Shown: positions 1-8,332, numbered from the stretch's first letter. The stretch: DNA of 13,595 bases from Methanobacteriota archaeon (GCA_002727485.1 PBXE01000011.1:54301-67895); one strand, 5' to 3'. Numbers and translations: made by a program. Notes: generated by a model from the letters alone, not told the origin.

Positions 1-2134
1 TATCTGGCTTAGCTATTGTTTCAACCTCTGATTCTTTGTTTCGTGAAGGTTGATTTTTTGGTTCAATATTTTGTTCTGGGTATTGAATTATCTCTTCGGA
101 CTCGGGGGTGTTTTGTACATCCATCGCGTCCAACATCGCTTCATGAGCGTCTTCTAAAGTATCCTTAGTGTCTTTAATTGATTCTGGAATTGGCAATAAT
201 GTTTTTCTAATCGGATTAGGTTGCCAAGGGACGAAAACAAATTCTGAATCCTCAATGTCCTTTGTTGAAAGATGCTTCATGAATGATGGGATTTTTTCAT
301 TTAATTGTGATAGTTTTAGTGGGTCTTGTAATTGCTCTTGAACCTGAATTGCTAGATTGACATCACGGTTCCAAGGTAAAGCCGAGAGTCTTCTTCTCAG
401 CGATTCATGATTTGAAATTAATGGTCTGATAGCCCCTAATGTCTTCGCAACTTCAACAATGTTTTGTTCGAGTTGAGCGGTTAAATGCCCTACATACCAA
501 CCAGCATTATCATATTGTAATAATTCATTTCTCAATTTGGATTCTAATCTATCGCCAACCGACGAAGTAATTACTGAATTGCCGGTTAATGTAACATTAT
601 TACTAATTCCAAATTTCCTAGACTGCGCTACAAATTCTTCGAACTCTAATAGATTAAATCTCGAAGAAATTGTATCTTCGGATGCCTTACCCTGTTTTAT
701 CAATTCTAATAATTCTGATTCTAACATTCTACGATGCCGCGTTCTTCGTCTAGAATAATTTTCAATCATTAGAATAGTATCTTCAATAATATCTTGTCCA
801 GCGTCAATTTCACGCAATAAAGCAATACGCTTGTTGACCGATTCTTCACCATCAAATGAGGTGTCTATGTCTAGTAATCTCTCAATGCATTCGACTCTTT
901 GTTGCCATAAAGTCTGTGCTTCTTTTATAGTTTTCAAAGCGCTTCTAGAATCTTGCTCAATTAAGGAATTATAGCCATCTAATTCCAAACCTAACGTTTG
1001 ATATCTTTCAATTATAGACAATGATTCTAATTCAAATTGTCTAGATTTTTGTTCAAGGTTTTCCACTAAGTCAATCAAATCTTCAGTGTTTTCAAGATAC
1101 CCTGAATAATTTTGTCCTTCATTTTCATCGGGCCAAATTTTAGTTAATCTTTGATATTTTTCTAACCAGTGCAAATGCTTAGTTACGCTCTCACTGAGTT
1201 CGGGTATATTGGTTTCCCATTCCATTAACTCATCGGGGCGAATAATTTCGTCATGAGAAAAAATTATTCCCTTTTCTCTCCATTCAATAATTTGATTATT
1301 GACATCGGATAAGCGCTGATGTAAATCATCGCTAATTGAAGAAATTTTAGCCTTAAAATCGATTAAATCTATTTCGCTCGAGCGTCCAATAAGCGCGAGT
1401 CTCTGTTTTTCATAATCTTCTGCAATCTTATCATCAAATGGAGCTAATTTATCTATAATCAATAATCTTAACATTTCATATTCTGTATGAAGTCTCTGTT
1501 TTTCTGCAACTTCCTCTAAGGCTTTAATCATCGGTAAATCAATGATATATTCAGCATCGTATCCCTGTTCAATTAAAACTTCTACGGAGCTGAATATAGT
1601 TCTCTTTTGTCTTGCTTCGTTTTGCTCTAAAATAGACAATTCCTCATCTATTTTGCTTGACATTTCTGGCGACTTGAGCATCGGAAGAATGACTGAAAGC
1701 TGGGGGTGCGAAGAAGGATCTAATGAGTCACAACGAGCCAAGAAAAGTAACATATTTTCTCCTTTGCGTACTGCATCCCATTCTGTCTTATGCTGATGAA
1801 AAACCAATTCCCACGGTCGATTATTTTTAGCCCATTGATCATATTCTTTTTGGATTATATCTCCATTCATTGGATCATTTAGTCTTTCTAACCAGTTAGA
1901 AAATAATTCATTGAATAATTCATTCTTCTCCAACCATCCGAAATCTAATCTATCTCTTAGACTGTTAGATAAATTAACTAGGTATTCAACTCTCAATAGG
2001 GATTCTGTGGCAGATTGAGAATTCTCATTGAGGAATTTCTCAATTCCGCTAATTTCCCAACCCTGACTAGCCCAAGTTTCAACATTTTCACTAAACCAAG
2101 GCAGGTTTGATTCGCCATCAACATTACCTTCCAT
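1..2134 (-). CDS. Large helical / coiled-coil protein of unknown function (partial, C-terminus beyond left edge)
   Basis: Reading the minus strand from the ATG at 2134 gives 711 uninterrupted codons to the window edge; the frame is open to base 1, so the C-terminus is missing. An in-frame TGA at 2146-2144 lies four codons upstream, so this is the first possible ATG, and a TGAGGT Shine-Dalgarno-like site six bases before it supports the choice. The protein is rich in Glu, Leu, Ile, Asn and Arg, with long amphipathic stretches resembling coiled coil or helical bundle (about 160-280, 355-480 and 527-620). There is no signal peptide, membrane segment or nucleotide-binding motif. A short motif of the form W/I-x3-G-W/Y-D/E recurs (glycines near 25, 191, 289, 382, 482 and 545), suggesting a degenerate helical repeat. 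The last 60 visible residues are acidic, Pro/Gln-rich and probably disordered. I do not recognise the family; a structural or scaffold role is only a guess. The gene is real; its function is unknown. Confidence 0.85.
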   Translation of the reverse strand, partial: MEGNVDGESNLPWFSENVETWASQGWEISGIEKFLNENSQSATESLLRVEYLVNLSNSLRDRLDFGWLEKNELFNELFSNWLERLNDPMNGDIIQKEYDQWAKNNRPWELVFHQHKTEWDAVRKGENMLLFLARCDSLDPSSHPQLSVILPMLKSPEMSSKIDEELSILEQNEARQKRTIFSSVEVLIEQGYDAEYIIDLPMIKALEEVAEKQRLHTEYEMLRLLIIDKLAPFDDKIAEDYEKQRLALIGRSSEIDLIDFKAKISSISDDLHQRLSDVNNQIIEWREKGIIFSHDEIIRPDELMEWETNIPELSESVTKHLHWLEKYQRLTKIWPDENEGQNYSGYLENTEDLIDLVENLEQKSRQFELESLSIIERYQTLGLELDGYNSLIEQDSRSALKTIKEAQTLWQQRVECIERLLDIDTSFDGEESVNKRIALLREIDAGQDIIEDTILMIENYSRRRTRHRRMLESELLELIKQGKASEDTISSRFNLLEFEEFVAQSRKFGISNNVTLTGNSVITSSVGDRLESKLRNELLQYDNAGWYVGHLTAQLEQNIVEVAKTLGAIRPLISNHESLRRRLSALPWNRDVNLAIQVQEQLQDPLKLSQLNEKIPSFMKHLSTKDIEDSEFVFVPWQPNPIRKTLLPIPESIKDTKDTLEDAHEAMLDAMDVQNTPESEEIIQYPEQNIEPKNQPSRNKESEVETIAKPD

Positions 2135-2314
2135 ATGGCGACCTCAGCACTGTTGAATGGCGAAAGCCTTTGAATGTGAGCAAAGAACGATGAGAAAAAT
2201 GGGGTTTTTGTGTAGATTTTTTGGTCTTCGGTGTAAAATAAAAGGTCGTAAAATCGGCTTGTTCATCCCTAGTTTAGCCGATGAGCATAAAGAGGCAAAG
2301 AAAACTCGTGTGCT
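2135..2314. promoter_or_regulatory. Divergent intergenic region, probable promoters for both flanking genes
   Basis: These 180 bases separate two genes that point away from each other, so both promoters probably lie here. For the plus-strand TPR gene, CATAAAG at about 2286-2292 is centred some 26 bases before the ATG, the spacing expected of an archaeal TATA box for a leaderless transcript. Another AT-rich stretch, GTGTAAAATAAAAGG at 2231-2245, is an alternative if there is a leader. For the minus-strand gene I see no clear TATA element at leaderless spacing, but it has a TGAGGT ribosome-binding site at 2141-2146, so its transcript probably has a leader. No gene is visible here: an ATG at 2281 opens only a 38-codon frame overlapping the TPR gene out of frame. 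Confidence 0.4.
2141..2146 (-). promoter_or_regulatory. Shine-Dalgarno-like site TGAGGT for the large helical protein
   Basis: On the minus strand TGAGGT lies six bases before the ATG at 2134, a normal distance for pairing with the 3' end of 16S rRNA. It supports that start, and the TGA within it is also the in-frame stop that rules out longer starts. Confidence 0.5.
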
Positions 2315-4624
2315 ATGGAACCACTAACCGCTTTGTTTGGAATCGCTGTATTAGGCGCTGGAGGGGGTACTGGATATTGGCTGAAAAAGACCCATGATAA
2401 ATTAGTAGAGGTAACTGAAAATAATCTAGTTTTACAACAAAGTCAAGGCGCACATTTCAGTCATCTTAACAGTGAGGTATCTAGAATGAATTCTAGATTA
2501 GCAACACTGAATGGAATGGTTGAAGCATTACGTGCAACAAACCCTGAACTTGATGGTGCGTTATTAGCACACAACACTATTACACATTTAGAACAGGTTG
2601 GCGAAATCGGTGATTCATTGAATGAACATGGATTATTTGTTGAAGCTTTAGAGGCTCTAGAAATGTTGGTTTCTTCGGTTTCTATCGAAAGTAGCATCGG
2701 TGATTCAAATCTTCTAAATCAAATAACTTCAAATTTGGTATTGCGGCTTTTGGAAACTTTTGATTCGCATAATATGACTGCTGATAGTATGGGACTTAAG
2801 CCAATCACTGCCCACAAACTAGGCCATGCTAGCCTTTCACTAAGACGCTATGATTGGGCGGAAACTTGTTTTGGTATCGCATATTCCTCCTCTCCTGGCA
2901 ATAGTAATATTTTGGAAGCTTTGGAGTACATTGCAATAGAAAAAGGCGATGAAGATGTTAGAAGACACTGGTTGGAAGCTCGGATGACTGTTCATCCTGA
3001 TAACCCAGAATTACTACGTGCACATGCCCATTTATTGGCGAAAATGGGGGATATGGAAGCAGAAAGGGATGTAAGAAGATTGGAGGCTTTAGGGCTGGAT
3101 ACTCCTGCTGATAGGTCATTATTATCAGGATTACGTGCTAGAGCTGGTTCTCGTTCTGAAGCATTAGAAGCAATAGAAAATGCGCTACAAGAAGATCCGA
3201 GTCAAGCAAGTGATTGGTTAAGTTATGCTAATTTACTATTCGAAGAAAATGAGACCTCAAAGGCGTTAGAAGCCGCCGACAAGTGTCTTGAAATTGATAG
3301 ACAATGCGGAGAGGCATGGGCTTTGAAAGCAAAATTACTAGCCCCAAAAACTGGCCGATTGAAAGATGCACTAAAATCTGCAATTCATGCAGTTGCATTA
3401 GACTCGGGAGGAGTTGAACTAATCTTACTCAAAGCGGACTTATTGCTGTCTGAAGGGTCTGCTTCCGCCGCAGAAGAATCTTTGGTTAAAGCACTTGAAA
3501 AAGATAAGATGAATGGAGAATTAAGAGCCCGTATAGCCACAAGACATCTGCTTGATGGAAGAATAAATGAGGCTCAAAAATTACTTGATGAAACCCCAGT
3601 AGGTATTGACCATGCATTACTACATGTTGTTGAAGGCAGGCTACACTTATCAAATGCAGACAGAACTAGAGATGGTACTGGGGAAACCGATGTTACTTTA
3701 CTATCTGTGGCAATATCAGCATTCGAAAATGCATTAAAACTCAACCGTGAATTGGGTGTTGCTTGGCTTGGAATGGCGAGAACAAATAGGCTATTGAAAA
3801 ATATTGATTCTGCCGAAGAATCCTTGGCAAGGGCGGGCAGGTTATTACCAGAAGACGACCCGTCGGTTGCTGCAGAATCTGCCCTTCTGTTCCTCGATAA
3901 AGGCGATATAACAGCAGCAGCACAGCAAATCGATATAGCAGATATCCATGGACAGAGTCCAATTATCACATATGTTAGAGGAAACATTGAAGCAAGAACT
4001 GGACATTTAGACAGAGCATTAGATTATTATGCAAAAACACTAGAGAAAGACCCTGGACATATGCGTGCTAGACTAAACAGATGTAGTATTTACATGGCAT
4101 TAGATGAAGGCAAAAAAGCATTGGACGATGCTGAAATTTTATTAGATTTAGCGCCTAATTTTACACTTGCTCGATTCAAGAAAGCCGAGGCTGAAATGAG
4201 TCTAGGTGAATGGTCAAATGCGCGTTCTGACCTGGAAATGGTGCTTGAAAAGGCCCCCCATCACCATCAAGCTTTAACTCAACTAGCAGCCTGTTTTGTT
4301 GCCCTTAAGAGGCCTGAAAGGGCAGAAGGGCCGCTTAATGATGCGTTAAGAATTGAGCCAAACTATGCACCTGCATGGCATCAAAGAGGGTTGTTATATT
4401 TGGAATGGGGCAAAGACGATAATGCACTAAGTGATTTTGAGGCTGCAGTAAAGTGTGACGGTAACCATATTGACGCCCACTTACATATAGCTGCATTACA
4501 CCATGAAGCAGAAAGATATCAACAGGCTAGTCTGGGTTGGAGGTCTGTTTTAGCTATAGATGCGGATCATATCGTTGCAAAAACCAGACTCGATGAGTGC
4601 GAAGTAAAATTACTGGCAAAATAA
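2315..4624 (+). CDS. Membrane-anchored tetratricopeptide (TPR) repeat protein
   Basis: This 769-residue protein starts with a weakly hydrophobic, Gly-rich segment (about residues 4-22) that looks like a single N-terminal membrane anchor with no signal cleavage site. Residues 24-75 look like coiled coil. From about 165 to 765 there is an almost continuous array of TPR-like helix pairs of about 34 residues with the usual W/L-G-Y/A-A-P pattern, for example AWLGMARTNRLLKNIDSAEE, a unit beginning RARLNRCSIYMALDEGKKAL, and APAWHQRGLLYLEWGKDDNA near the C-terminus. TPR arrays bind other proteins or peptides and serve as scaffolds; no enzymatic motif is visible and the partner is unknown. If the N-terminus is a membrane anchor, the repeats probably sit on one face of the membrane. 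The ATG at 2315 has no ribosome-binding site but has a TATA-like element about 26 bases upstream. It is divergent from the helical protein and ends 11 bases from the convergent YjbQ gene. The TPR identity is firm; the role is open. Confidence 0.9.
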   Translation: MEPLTALFGIAVLGAGGGTGYWLKKTHDKLVEVTENNLVLQQSQGAHFSHLNSEVSRMNSRLATLNGMVEALRATNPELDGALLAHNTITHLEQVGEIGDSLNEHGLFVEALEALEMLVSSVSIESSIGDSNLLNQITSNLVLRLLETFDSHNMTADSMGLKPITAHKLGHASLSLRRYDWAETCFGIAYSSSPGNSNILEALEYIAIEKGDEDVRRHWLEARMTVHPDNPELLRAHAHLLAKMGDMEAERDVRRLEALGLDTPADRSLLSGLRARAGSRSEALEAIENALQEDPSQASDWLSYANLLFEENETSKALEAADKCLEIDRQCGEAWALKAKLLAPKTGRLKDALKSAIHAVALDSGGVELILLKADLLLSEGSASAAEESLVKALEKDKMNGELRARIATRHLLDGRINEAQKLLDETPVGIDHALLHVVEGRLHLSNADRTRDGTGETDVTLLSVAISAFENALKLNRELGVAWLGMARTNRLLKNIDSAEESLARAGRLLPEDDPSVAAESALLFLDKGDITAAAQQIDIADIHGQSPIITYVRGNIEARTGHLDRALDYYAKTLEKDPGHMRARLNRCSIYMALDEGKKALDDAEILLDLAPNFTLARFKKAEAEMSLGEWSNARSDLEMVLEKAPHHHQALTQLAACFVALKRPERAEGPLNDALRIEPNYAPAWHQRGLLYLEWGKDDNALSDFEAAVKCDGNHIDAHLHIAALHHEAERYQQASLGWRSVLAIDADHIVAKTRLDECEVKLLAK

Positions 4625-4635
4625 TTTGATTGATT

Positions 4636-5097
4636 TCAAATAATTCCAATAACCTTTACTAGAATTCGTTTTCTTCTCTGTCCATCAAATTCCGCATAGT
4701 GGATTTGTTCCCAGTTACCTAAATGTAATTCTCCATTCTTTACAGGCATCGTAACCTGTTGACCTAATAATTGTCTTTTTAGATGAGCGTCGCCATTGTC
4801 TTCGCCTGTTCTATGATGATGATATTCTTCTCCTTGTTTGCCATCTATTCCATAGAATGGTGCAATTTTTTCTAACCATTTCATTATGTCATGATGAAGG
4901 CCATACTCTAAGTCATTAACATAACAAGATGCGGTTATATGCATTGGGTTTACCAAAACCAAACCATCTCTAATACCACTATCAGATACAACCTTTGACA
5001 CATCCCTAGTAATGCATACAATTTCATACCTCTTTTCTGTTTCAATCCATAATTCTTCAACATATGTTGCCGCTTGGCCTTTTACTAATGTACCCAT
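4636..5097 (-). CDS. YjbQ-family protein (UPF0047; secondary thiamine-phosphate synthase family)
   Basis: The 153 residues match the whole length of the YjbQ/UPF0047 family (TIGR00149, usually about 130-145 residues). Visible family motifs are [13 protein letters not shown] (45-57), the His-rich [20 protein letters not shown] (92-111) with the conserved N-x2-AH arrangement, an IP-like [13 protein letters not shown] stretch (117-128, close to the family's GtWQ), and EFDGQRRKR (136-144, usually DGPR). The fold is a small trimeric beta barrel whose conserved histidines probably form a metal or active site. Some bacterial members give weak thiamine-phosphate synthase activity when overproduced, but the physiological role is not settled. 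No other thiamine gene is present here. It starts at the only suitable ATG, divergent from the BtuF-like gene across 97 bases, and its stop lies 11 bases from the convergent TPR gene. Confidence 0.9.
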   Translation of the reverse strand: MGTLVKGQAATYVEELWIETEKRYEIVCITRDVSKVVSDSGIRDGLVLVNPMHITASCYVNDLEYGLHHDIMKWLEKIAPFYGIDGKQGEEYHHHRTGEDNGDAHLKRQLLGQQVTMPVKNGELHLGNWEQIHYAEFDGQRRKRILVKVIGII

Positions 5098-5194
5098 ATC
5101 AGTCCCGTTTAAGCGAATACGATTGGATGTATCATTTAATCCCTTAATGGTTTGATTACTACATAATTTTCAACCTAGACTGTATAGAAGTTCT
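5098..5194. promoter_or_regulatory. Divergent promoter region between yjbQ-like and btuF-like genes
   Basis: This 97-base AT-rich spacer separates two divergent genes. On the plus strand CATAATTTT at 5162-5170 is centred about 28 bases before the ATG at 5195, the archaeal TATA position for a leaderless transcript. On the minus strand the best candidate is ATTAAATGAT around 5131-5140, about 38 bases before the ATG at 5097, implying a leader of roughly ten bases. No Shine-Dalgarno site precedes either start. These calls rest on position and composition only. Confidence 0.4.
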
Positions 5195-5974
5195 ATGCGG
5201 ATAGTGAGTTTAGTGCCTTCGTTGACCGAAACTCTGTTTGCACTAGGTTTGAATTCTAGCGAAGTTGTTGGAAGAACTTCATGGTGTATACATCCAAAAA
5301 ATGTGGTGGAAGGTGTAATGGTAATCGGAGGTACTAAAACCCCAAATCTCGGGAAAATTCGTAATTTAGACCCGGATTTGATAGTAATGGATAGAGAAGA
5401 AAATCCATTACCGGTGTATCAAACCCTAACTGATGAGGGTTATCGAATATTTGTCAGTGAAGTTACTTCACCTGATGACGTGCCGCAGATGTTACTAAAT
5501 TTAGGAATTGCATGTAACAAGGAAAGTGCAGGTCGTCGTTTGGCGGCTACCTGTAAGGATTCTCTAGATTCATTAGAGCATATTCAATCAATGGTCAGAA
5601 CTATTCCTCTAATTTGGCATGACCCTTTGATGACTGTCTCGCCTAATAGATATCCTGGAGCAATATTGACAAAGGTTGGTTTTGATGTAGTGGACACAAA
5701 GCCTGATGGTAATGGTTATCCTGAAATTACTATTGAAGAATTTATTGAACATAATATTGAATTAATCCTACTTACAAGTGAACCCCATAATTTTTCTACA
5801 GAAGAAGGTGCAACTATTGCTGAGAAAATTATCTCTTTTGGAGGGGCGTCTCCAAAGGTTGTTCACATTGATGGTGAAGATTTAACTTGGTTTGGAGCTA
5901 GAACCGCTTCTGCTATAGTAAGATTGGTAGAATTTAGGTCAAAGTTATTTGACGAAATGAATCAGCACGACTAA
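5195..5974 (+). CDS. BtuF-like helical-backbone metal receptor / cobalamin-binding protein without signal peptide
   Basis: This 259-residue protein belongs to the periplasmic-binding-protein type III fold (Peripla_BP_2, BtuF-like). It begins directly with the first domain strand, MRIVSLVPSLTETLFALGL, then VGRTSWCIHP (24-33), GGTKTPNLGKIRNLDPDLIV (45-64) and a DREENPLPVYQTL segment, which together are hallmarks of the BtuF-like subfamily often annotated cobalamin-binding protein. A second alpha/beta lobe starts near IPLIWHDPLMTVS and ends with a helix rich in charged residues. BtuF normally delivers vitamin B12 to the BtuCD transporter outside the cell. Here there is no signal peptide or lipobox, and the upstream frame closes at a TGA at 5153-5155 with no usable start in between, so the protein is probably cytoplasmic. 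No btuC/btuD lies nearby. The ligand is uncertain. The stop is 2 bases from the convergent purN. Confidence 0.85.
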   Translation: MRIVSLVPSLTETLFALGLNSSEVVGRTSWCIHPKNVVEGVMVIGGTKTPNLGKIRNLDPDLIVMDREENPLPVYQTLTDEGYRIFVSEVTSPDDVPQMLLNLGIACNKESAGRRLAATCKDSLDSLEHIQSMVRTIPLIWHDPLMTVSPNRYPGAILTKVGFDVVDTKPDGNGYPEITIEEFIEHNIELILLTSEPHNFSTEEGATIAEKIISFGGASPKVVHIDGEDLTWFGARTASAIVRLVEFRSKLFDEMNQHD

Positions 5975-5976
5975 TA

Positions 5977-6600
5977 TCATTTAGATAGTTCATCAATAAC
6001 CAATGGATACAGAATATGTTCCTCTATTTTGACTCTTTTTGATAATGTTTCAATGGTGTCATCTGGGAAAACTGGTACTTTTCTTTGGGCTATGATTTGT
6101 CCCGTATCCATTCCCGCGTCAACAAAATGTACTGTGCATCCCGATAAATTTACACCGGCGGCTAGAACATCTCTATGTGCGTGTGCTCCTGGGAAATTTG
6201 GTAAGAGTGAGGGGTGAATATTTACTATCTTCATATTCCAATTATCTACAAAATCTGAACTTAATAACCTCATATATCCGCTTAAAATAATTAGTTCAAC
6301 ATTGAATCTTTCTAACAATATATTAATTTCAGACTCATGTATTAGTCTACGCTCCTGTTTGTTTTCGATCTGTGGCAACTCAACAACTTCGACGGGAATT
6401 GCTAAATCTTTGGCAATTTGAATTCCTCCTGCTTCAGAATTATTTGAAACAACTAAAACGGTAGTATGTCTACAATCTTTTTTCTGTTTTTGATACTCTA
6501 ATAATGCATGCATACCAGAACCAGAACCGGAAATAAATATTGCACAACGGAGGGGGTTGTCTGGCACACCTTTCCTAAAATTGCCAAGATTGGTCGCCAT
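5977..6600 (-). CDS. purN: Phosphoribosylglycinamide formyltransferase (GAR transformylase)
   Basis: PurN transfers a formyl group from 10-formyltetrahydrofolate to GAR, the third step of purine synthesis, in the cytoplasm. From the ATG at 6600 the protein has 207 residues, near the family norm of about 190-215. It shows the phosphate-binding loop FISGSGSGM (22-30), the GYMRLL folate-site segment (108-113), NIHPSLLPNFPGAHAH (127-142) and DAGMDTGQII (161-170). Asn127, His129 and Asp165 have the same spacing as the catalytic triad Asn106, His108 and Asp144 of the E. coli enzyme, so it should be active. The frame is open upstream to a TTG at 6639, directly after the purH stop, which would add 13 residues; I prefer the ATG because the extra residues match nothing in the family, though neither start has a ribosome-binding site. 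It follows purH by 39 bases and is probably co-transcribed with it. Fold and family are certain; the start is less so. Confidence 0.95.
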   Translation of the reverse strand: MATNLGNFRKGVPDNPLRCAIFISGSGSGMHALLEYQKQKKDCRHTTVLVVSNNSEAGGIQIAKDLAIPVEVVELPQIENKQERRLIHESEINILLERFNVELIILSGYMRLLSSDFVDNWNMKIVNIHPSLLPNFPGAHAHRDVLAAGVNLSGCTVHFVDAGMDTGQIIAQRKVPVFPDDTIETLSKRVKIEEHILYPLVIDELSK

Positions 6601-6639
6601 GAGTGATGGTAATGGCTTGATGATTTGAGGGCTTCGCAA

Positions 6640-8289
6640 TCAATGACGGAATAATCTATGTCCTGTAAATAGCATTGAGATTCCTCTTTCATCCGCTGCA
6701 TCAATTACTTCTTGATCTCTAATTGACCCTCCAGGCTGAACGATTGAAGACGCTCCAGCATCTGCTGCTTGTTCTAAACCATCTTTGAATGGGAAGAAAG
6801 CATCGGAAGCTAAAACACATCCTTCAGCCTTCTTGCCAGCCCTTCTTGCAGCGATTTTAACAGCCTCCACCCTGCTTGTTTGACCTGGTCCAATTCCTAC
6901 TGTAGCAGTGCCTTGGACCATTACGATGGCATTTGATTTAACTTGTTCACAAACTCTTACAGCAAATTTCATACTAGCTATTTCTGCTTCGGTTGGTTGC
7001 TTCTTAGTAGGCACTTGCGCCTTCGACCAGTCAATAATTGGTGGCTCTTCGGTTTGAACTATCCAGCCACCTTCAACAGGCTTTTTCACCAAAACTCTTT
7101 GCAGTGGAGCTAGTCTATCATTAGGAGATTGAATAGTCAAAATTCTACGGTTTTTCTTTTTCATTACAATTTCTTTTGATTTTCCTTTATATTTTGGTGC
7201 CATCAAAACTTCGATAAATAAAGGCTCCATTGCTTCTGCTGTATCTTCTTCAAGTGGCTCATTGAAGCAAATAATTGAGCCAAAAGCAGATTCTGGGTCA
7301 CTGTCTAAAGCCATTTGATATGCTTCGACTTGGGTTGCACCTAATGCCGCACCGCAAGGATTGTTGTGTTTGACAATTACGCAGGCATGCGGAGTTTTGG
7401 GCCATTCATCGGTCGAAAGAGACCGACACAATCTTAGGGTTGCATCTGCGTCTGAATAGTTGTTGTAAGACATGTCTTTACCACCTTCAACCTTAGCAGT
7501 TACAAGTGTTGACTGGTTTCCTAATTCCTTTGGATCGATGTATAAAGCAGCCGCTTGGTGGCCATTCTCACCATATCTAAGTGTGTGTGAAATATATGCC
7601 GAAGATAGTAATGTCGAAGGTAGTCGGTTACTTTGTTGGTCTTTGTTTTCATAATTTTCAGGCCTGCCAATCCATCTTGCATGTAATTCATCAGAAATTG
7701 CTGAATCGTATGCTGCAGTATGTTCAAATGCTTCTAGAGCTAATTTTTGTCTAAATGATGAATCTATATTTTCTACTCCGTCTGATTGTTTAATTGTTGA
7801 AATTACTTCATCGTAGTTTTTTGGATTGCAGACTATCACTACGTTTCTATGGTTTTTTGCTGAAGCCCTAACCATTGTTGGGCCACCAATGTCAATCATT
7901 TCCAATAAGGCAGAATCATCTAACTTTGGTTCTTGGCTAGCAGCATCACTGAATGGATACAGATTACATGCAACTATTTGTATTGGAGGATAATTTAATT
8001 CTTGTAATCCCTTTCTATCCTTTTCGCTTTCCAATCTAGCTAGTAGCGGGCCATGTATTGCAGGATGAAGGGATTTCACCCTCCCATCAAAGATCTCGGG
8101 GTGGCCTGTAACATCAGATACTCCGATTACATCCAATCCTGCTTGAGATAAAACGCGCGCAGTACCTCCTGTAGATACTAATTCGAACCCCAATTGTGAT
8201 AGCGATGTTGCAAATTCGACTATTCCGGTTTTATCATAGACACTTAATAGGGCACGTGGTCGGTTAGACTCAATCATAACACTACCCAT
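6640..8289 (-). CDS. purH: Bifunctional AICAR transformylase / IMP cyclohydrolase
   Basis: PurH performs the last two steps of IMP synthesis: formylation of AICAR with 10-formyltetrahydrofolate, then ring closure. The 549 residues cover the full two-domain protein (E. coli has 529). The N-terminal cyclohydrolase domain (about 1-210, MGS-like fold) shows LLSVYDKTGIVEFA, STGGTARVL, the GHPEIFDGRVKSLHPAIHG segment and a GGPTMVRASAKNH stretch. The C-terminal transformylase domain (about 220-549) shows LRYGENGHQ (237-245), SYNNYSDADA (274-283), VKHNNPCG (306-313) with the catalytic Lys-His pair, SNAIV (452-456), GIGPGQTSRV (465-474) and SDAFFPFKDG (495-504). It ends with the usual TGHRLFRH. Many archaea use PurP and PurO instead, so this is the bacterial-type route. 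It lies 43 bases after the chaperonin gene and just before purN. The ATG at 8289 begins close to the conserved RALLSVYDK; a second ATG four codons on is possible. Confidence 0.97.
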   Translation of the reverse strand: MGSVMIESNRPRALLSVYDKTGIVEFATSLSQLGFELVSTGGTARVLSQAGLDVIGVSDVTGHPEIFDGRVKSLHPAIHGPLLARLESEKDRKGLQELNYPPIQIVACNLYPFSDAASQEPKLDDSALLEMIDIGGPTMVRASAKNHRNVVIVCNPKNYDEVISTIKQSDGVENIDSSFRQKLALEAFEHTAAYDSAISDELHARWIGRPENYENKDQQSNRLPSTLLSSAYISHTLRYGENGHQAAALYIDPKELGNQSTLVTAKVEGGKDMSYNNYSDADATLRLCRSLSTDEWPKTPHACVIVKHNNPCGAALGATQVEAYQMALDSDPESAFGSIICFNEPLEEDTAEAMEPLFIEVLMAPKYKGKSKEIVMKKKNRRILTIQSPNDRLAPLQRVLVKKPVEGGWIVQTEEPPIIDWSKAQVPTKKQPTEAEIASMKFAVRVCEQVKSNAIVMVQGTATVGIGPGQTSRVEAVKIAARRAGKKAEGCVLASDAFFPFKDGLEQAADAGASSIVQPGGSIRDQEVIDAADERGISMLFTGHRLFRH

Positions 8290-8332
8290 TACAACGCTCT
8301 GGTTCGACGCTCATGAACATAGCGATTCGAAT

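Noticed and set aside
537..1796. Short plus-strand open frames in the first 2 kb
   Set aside because: They are antisense to one continuous 711-codon minus-strand frame that has a stop-bounded ATG and a Shine-Dalgarno-like site.
2281..2397. ATG at 2281 upstream of the TPR gene
   Set aside because: It is out of frame with the TPR protein and gives only 38 codons of unremarkable sequence overlapping it.
3574..3987. Minus-strand open frame of 137 codons
   Set aside because: It lies wholly inside the TPR gene on the opposite strand and has a Ser/Ala-rich composition typical of antisense frames, with no ribosome-binding site.
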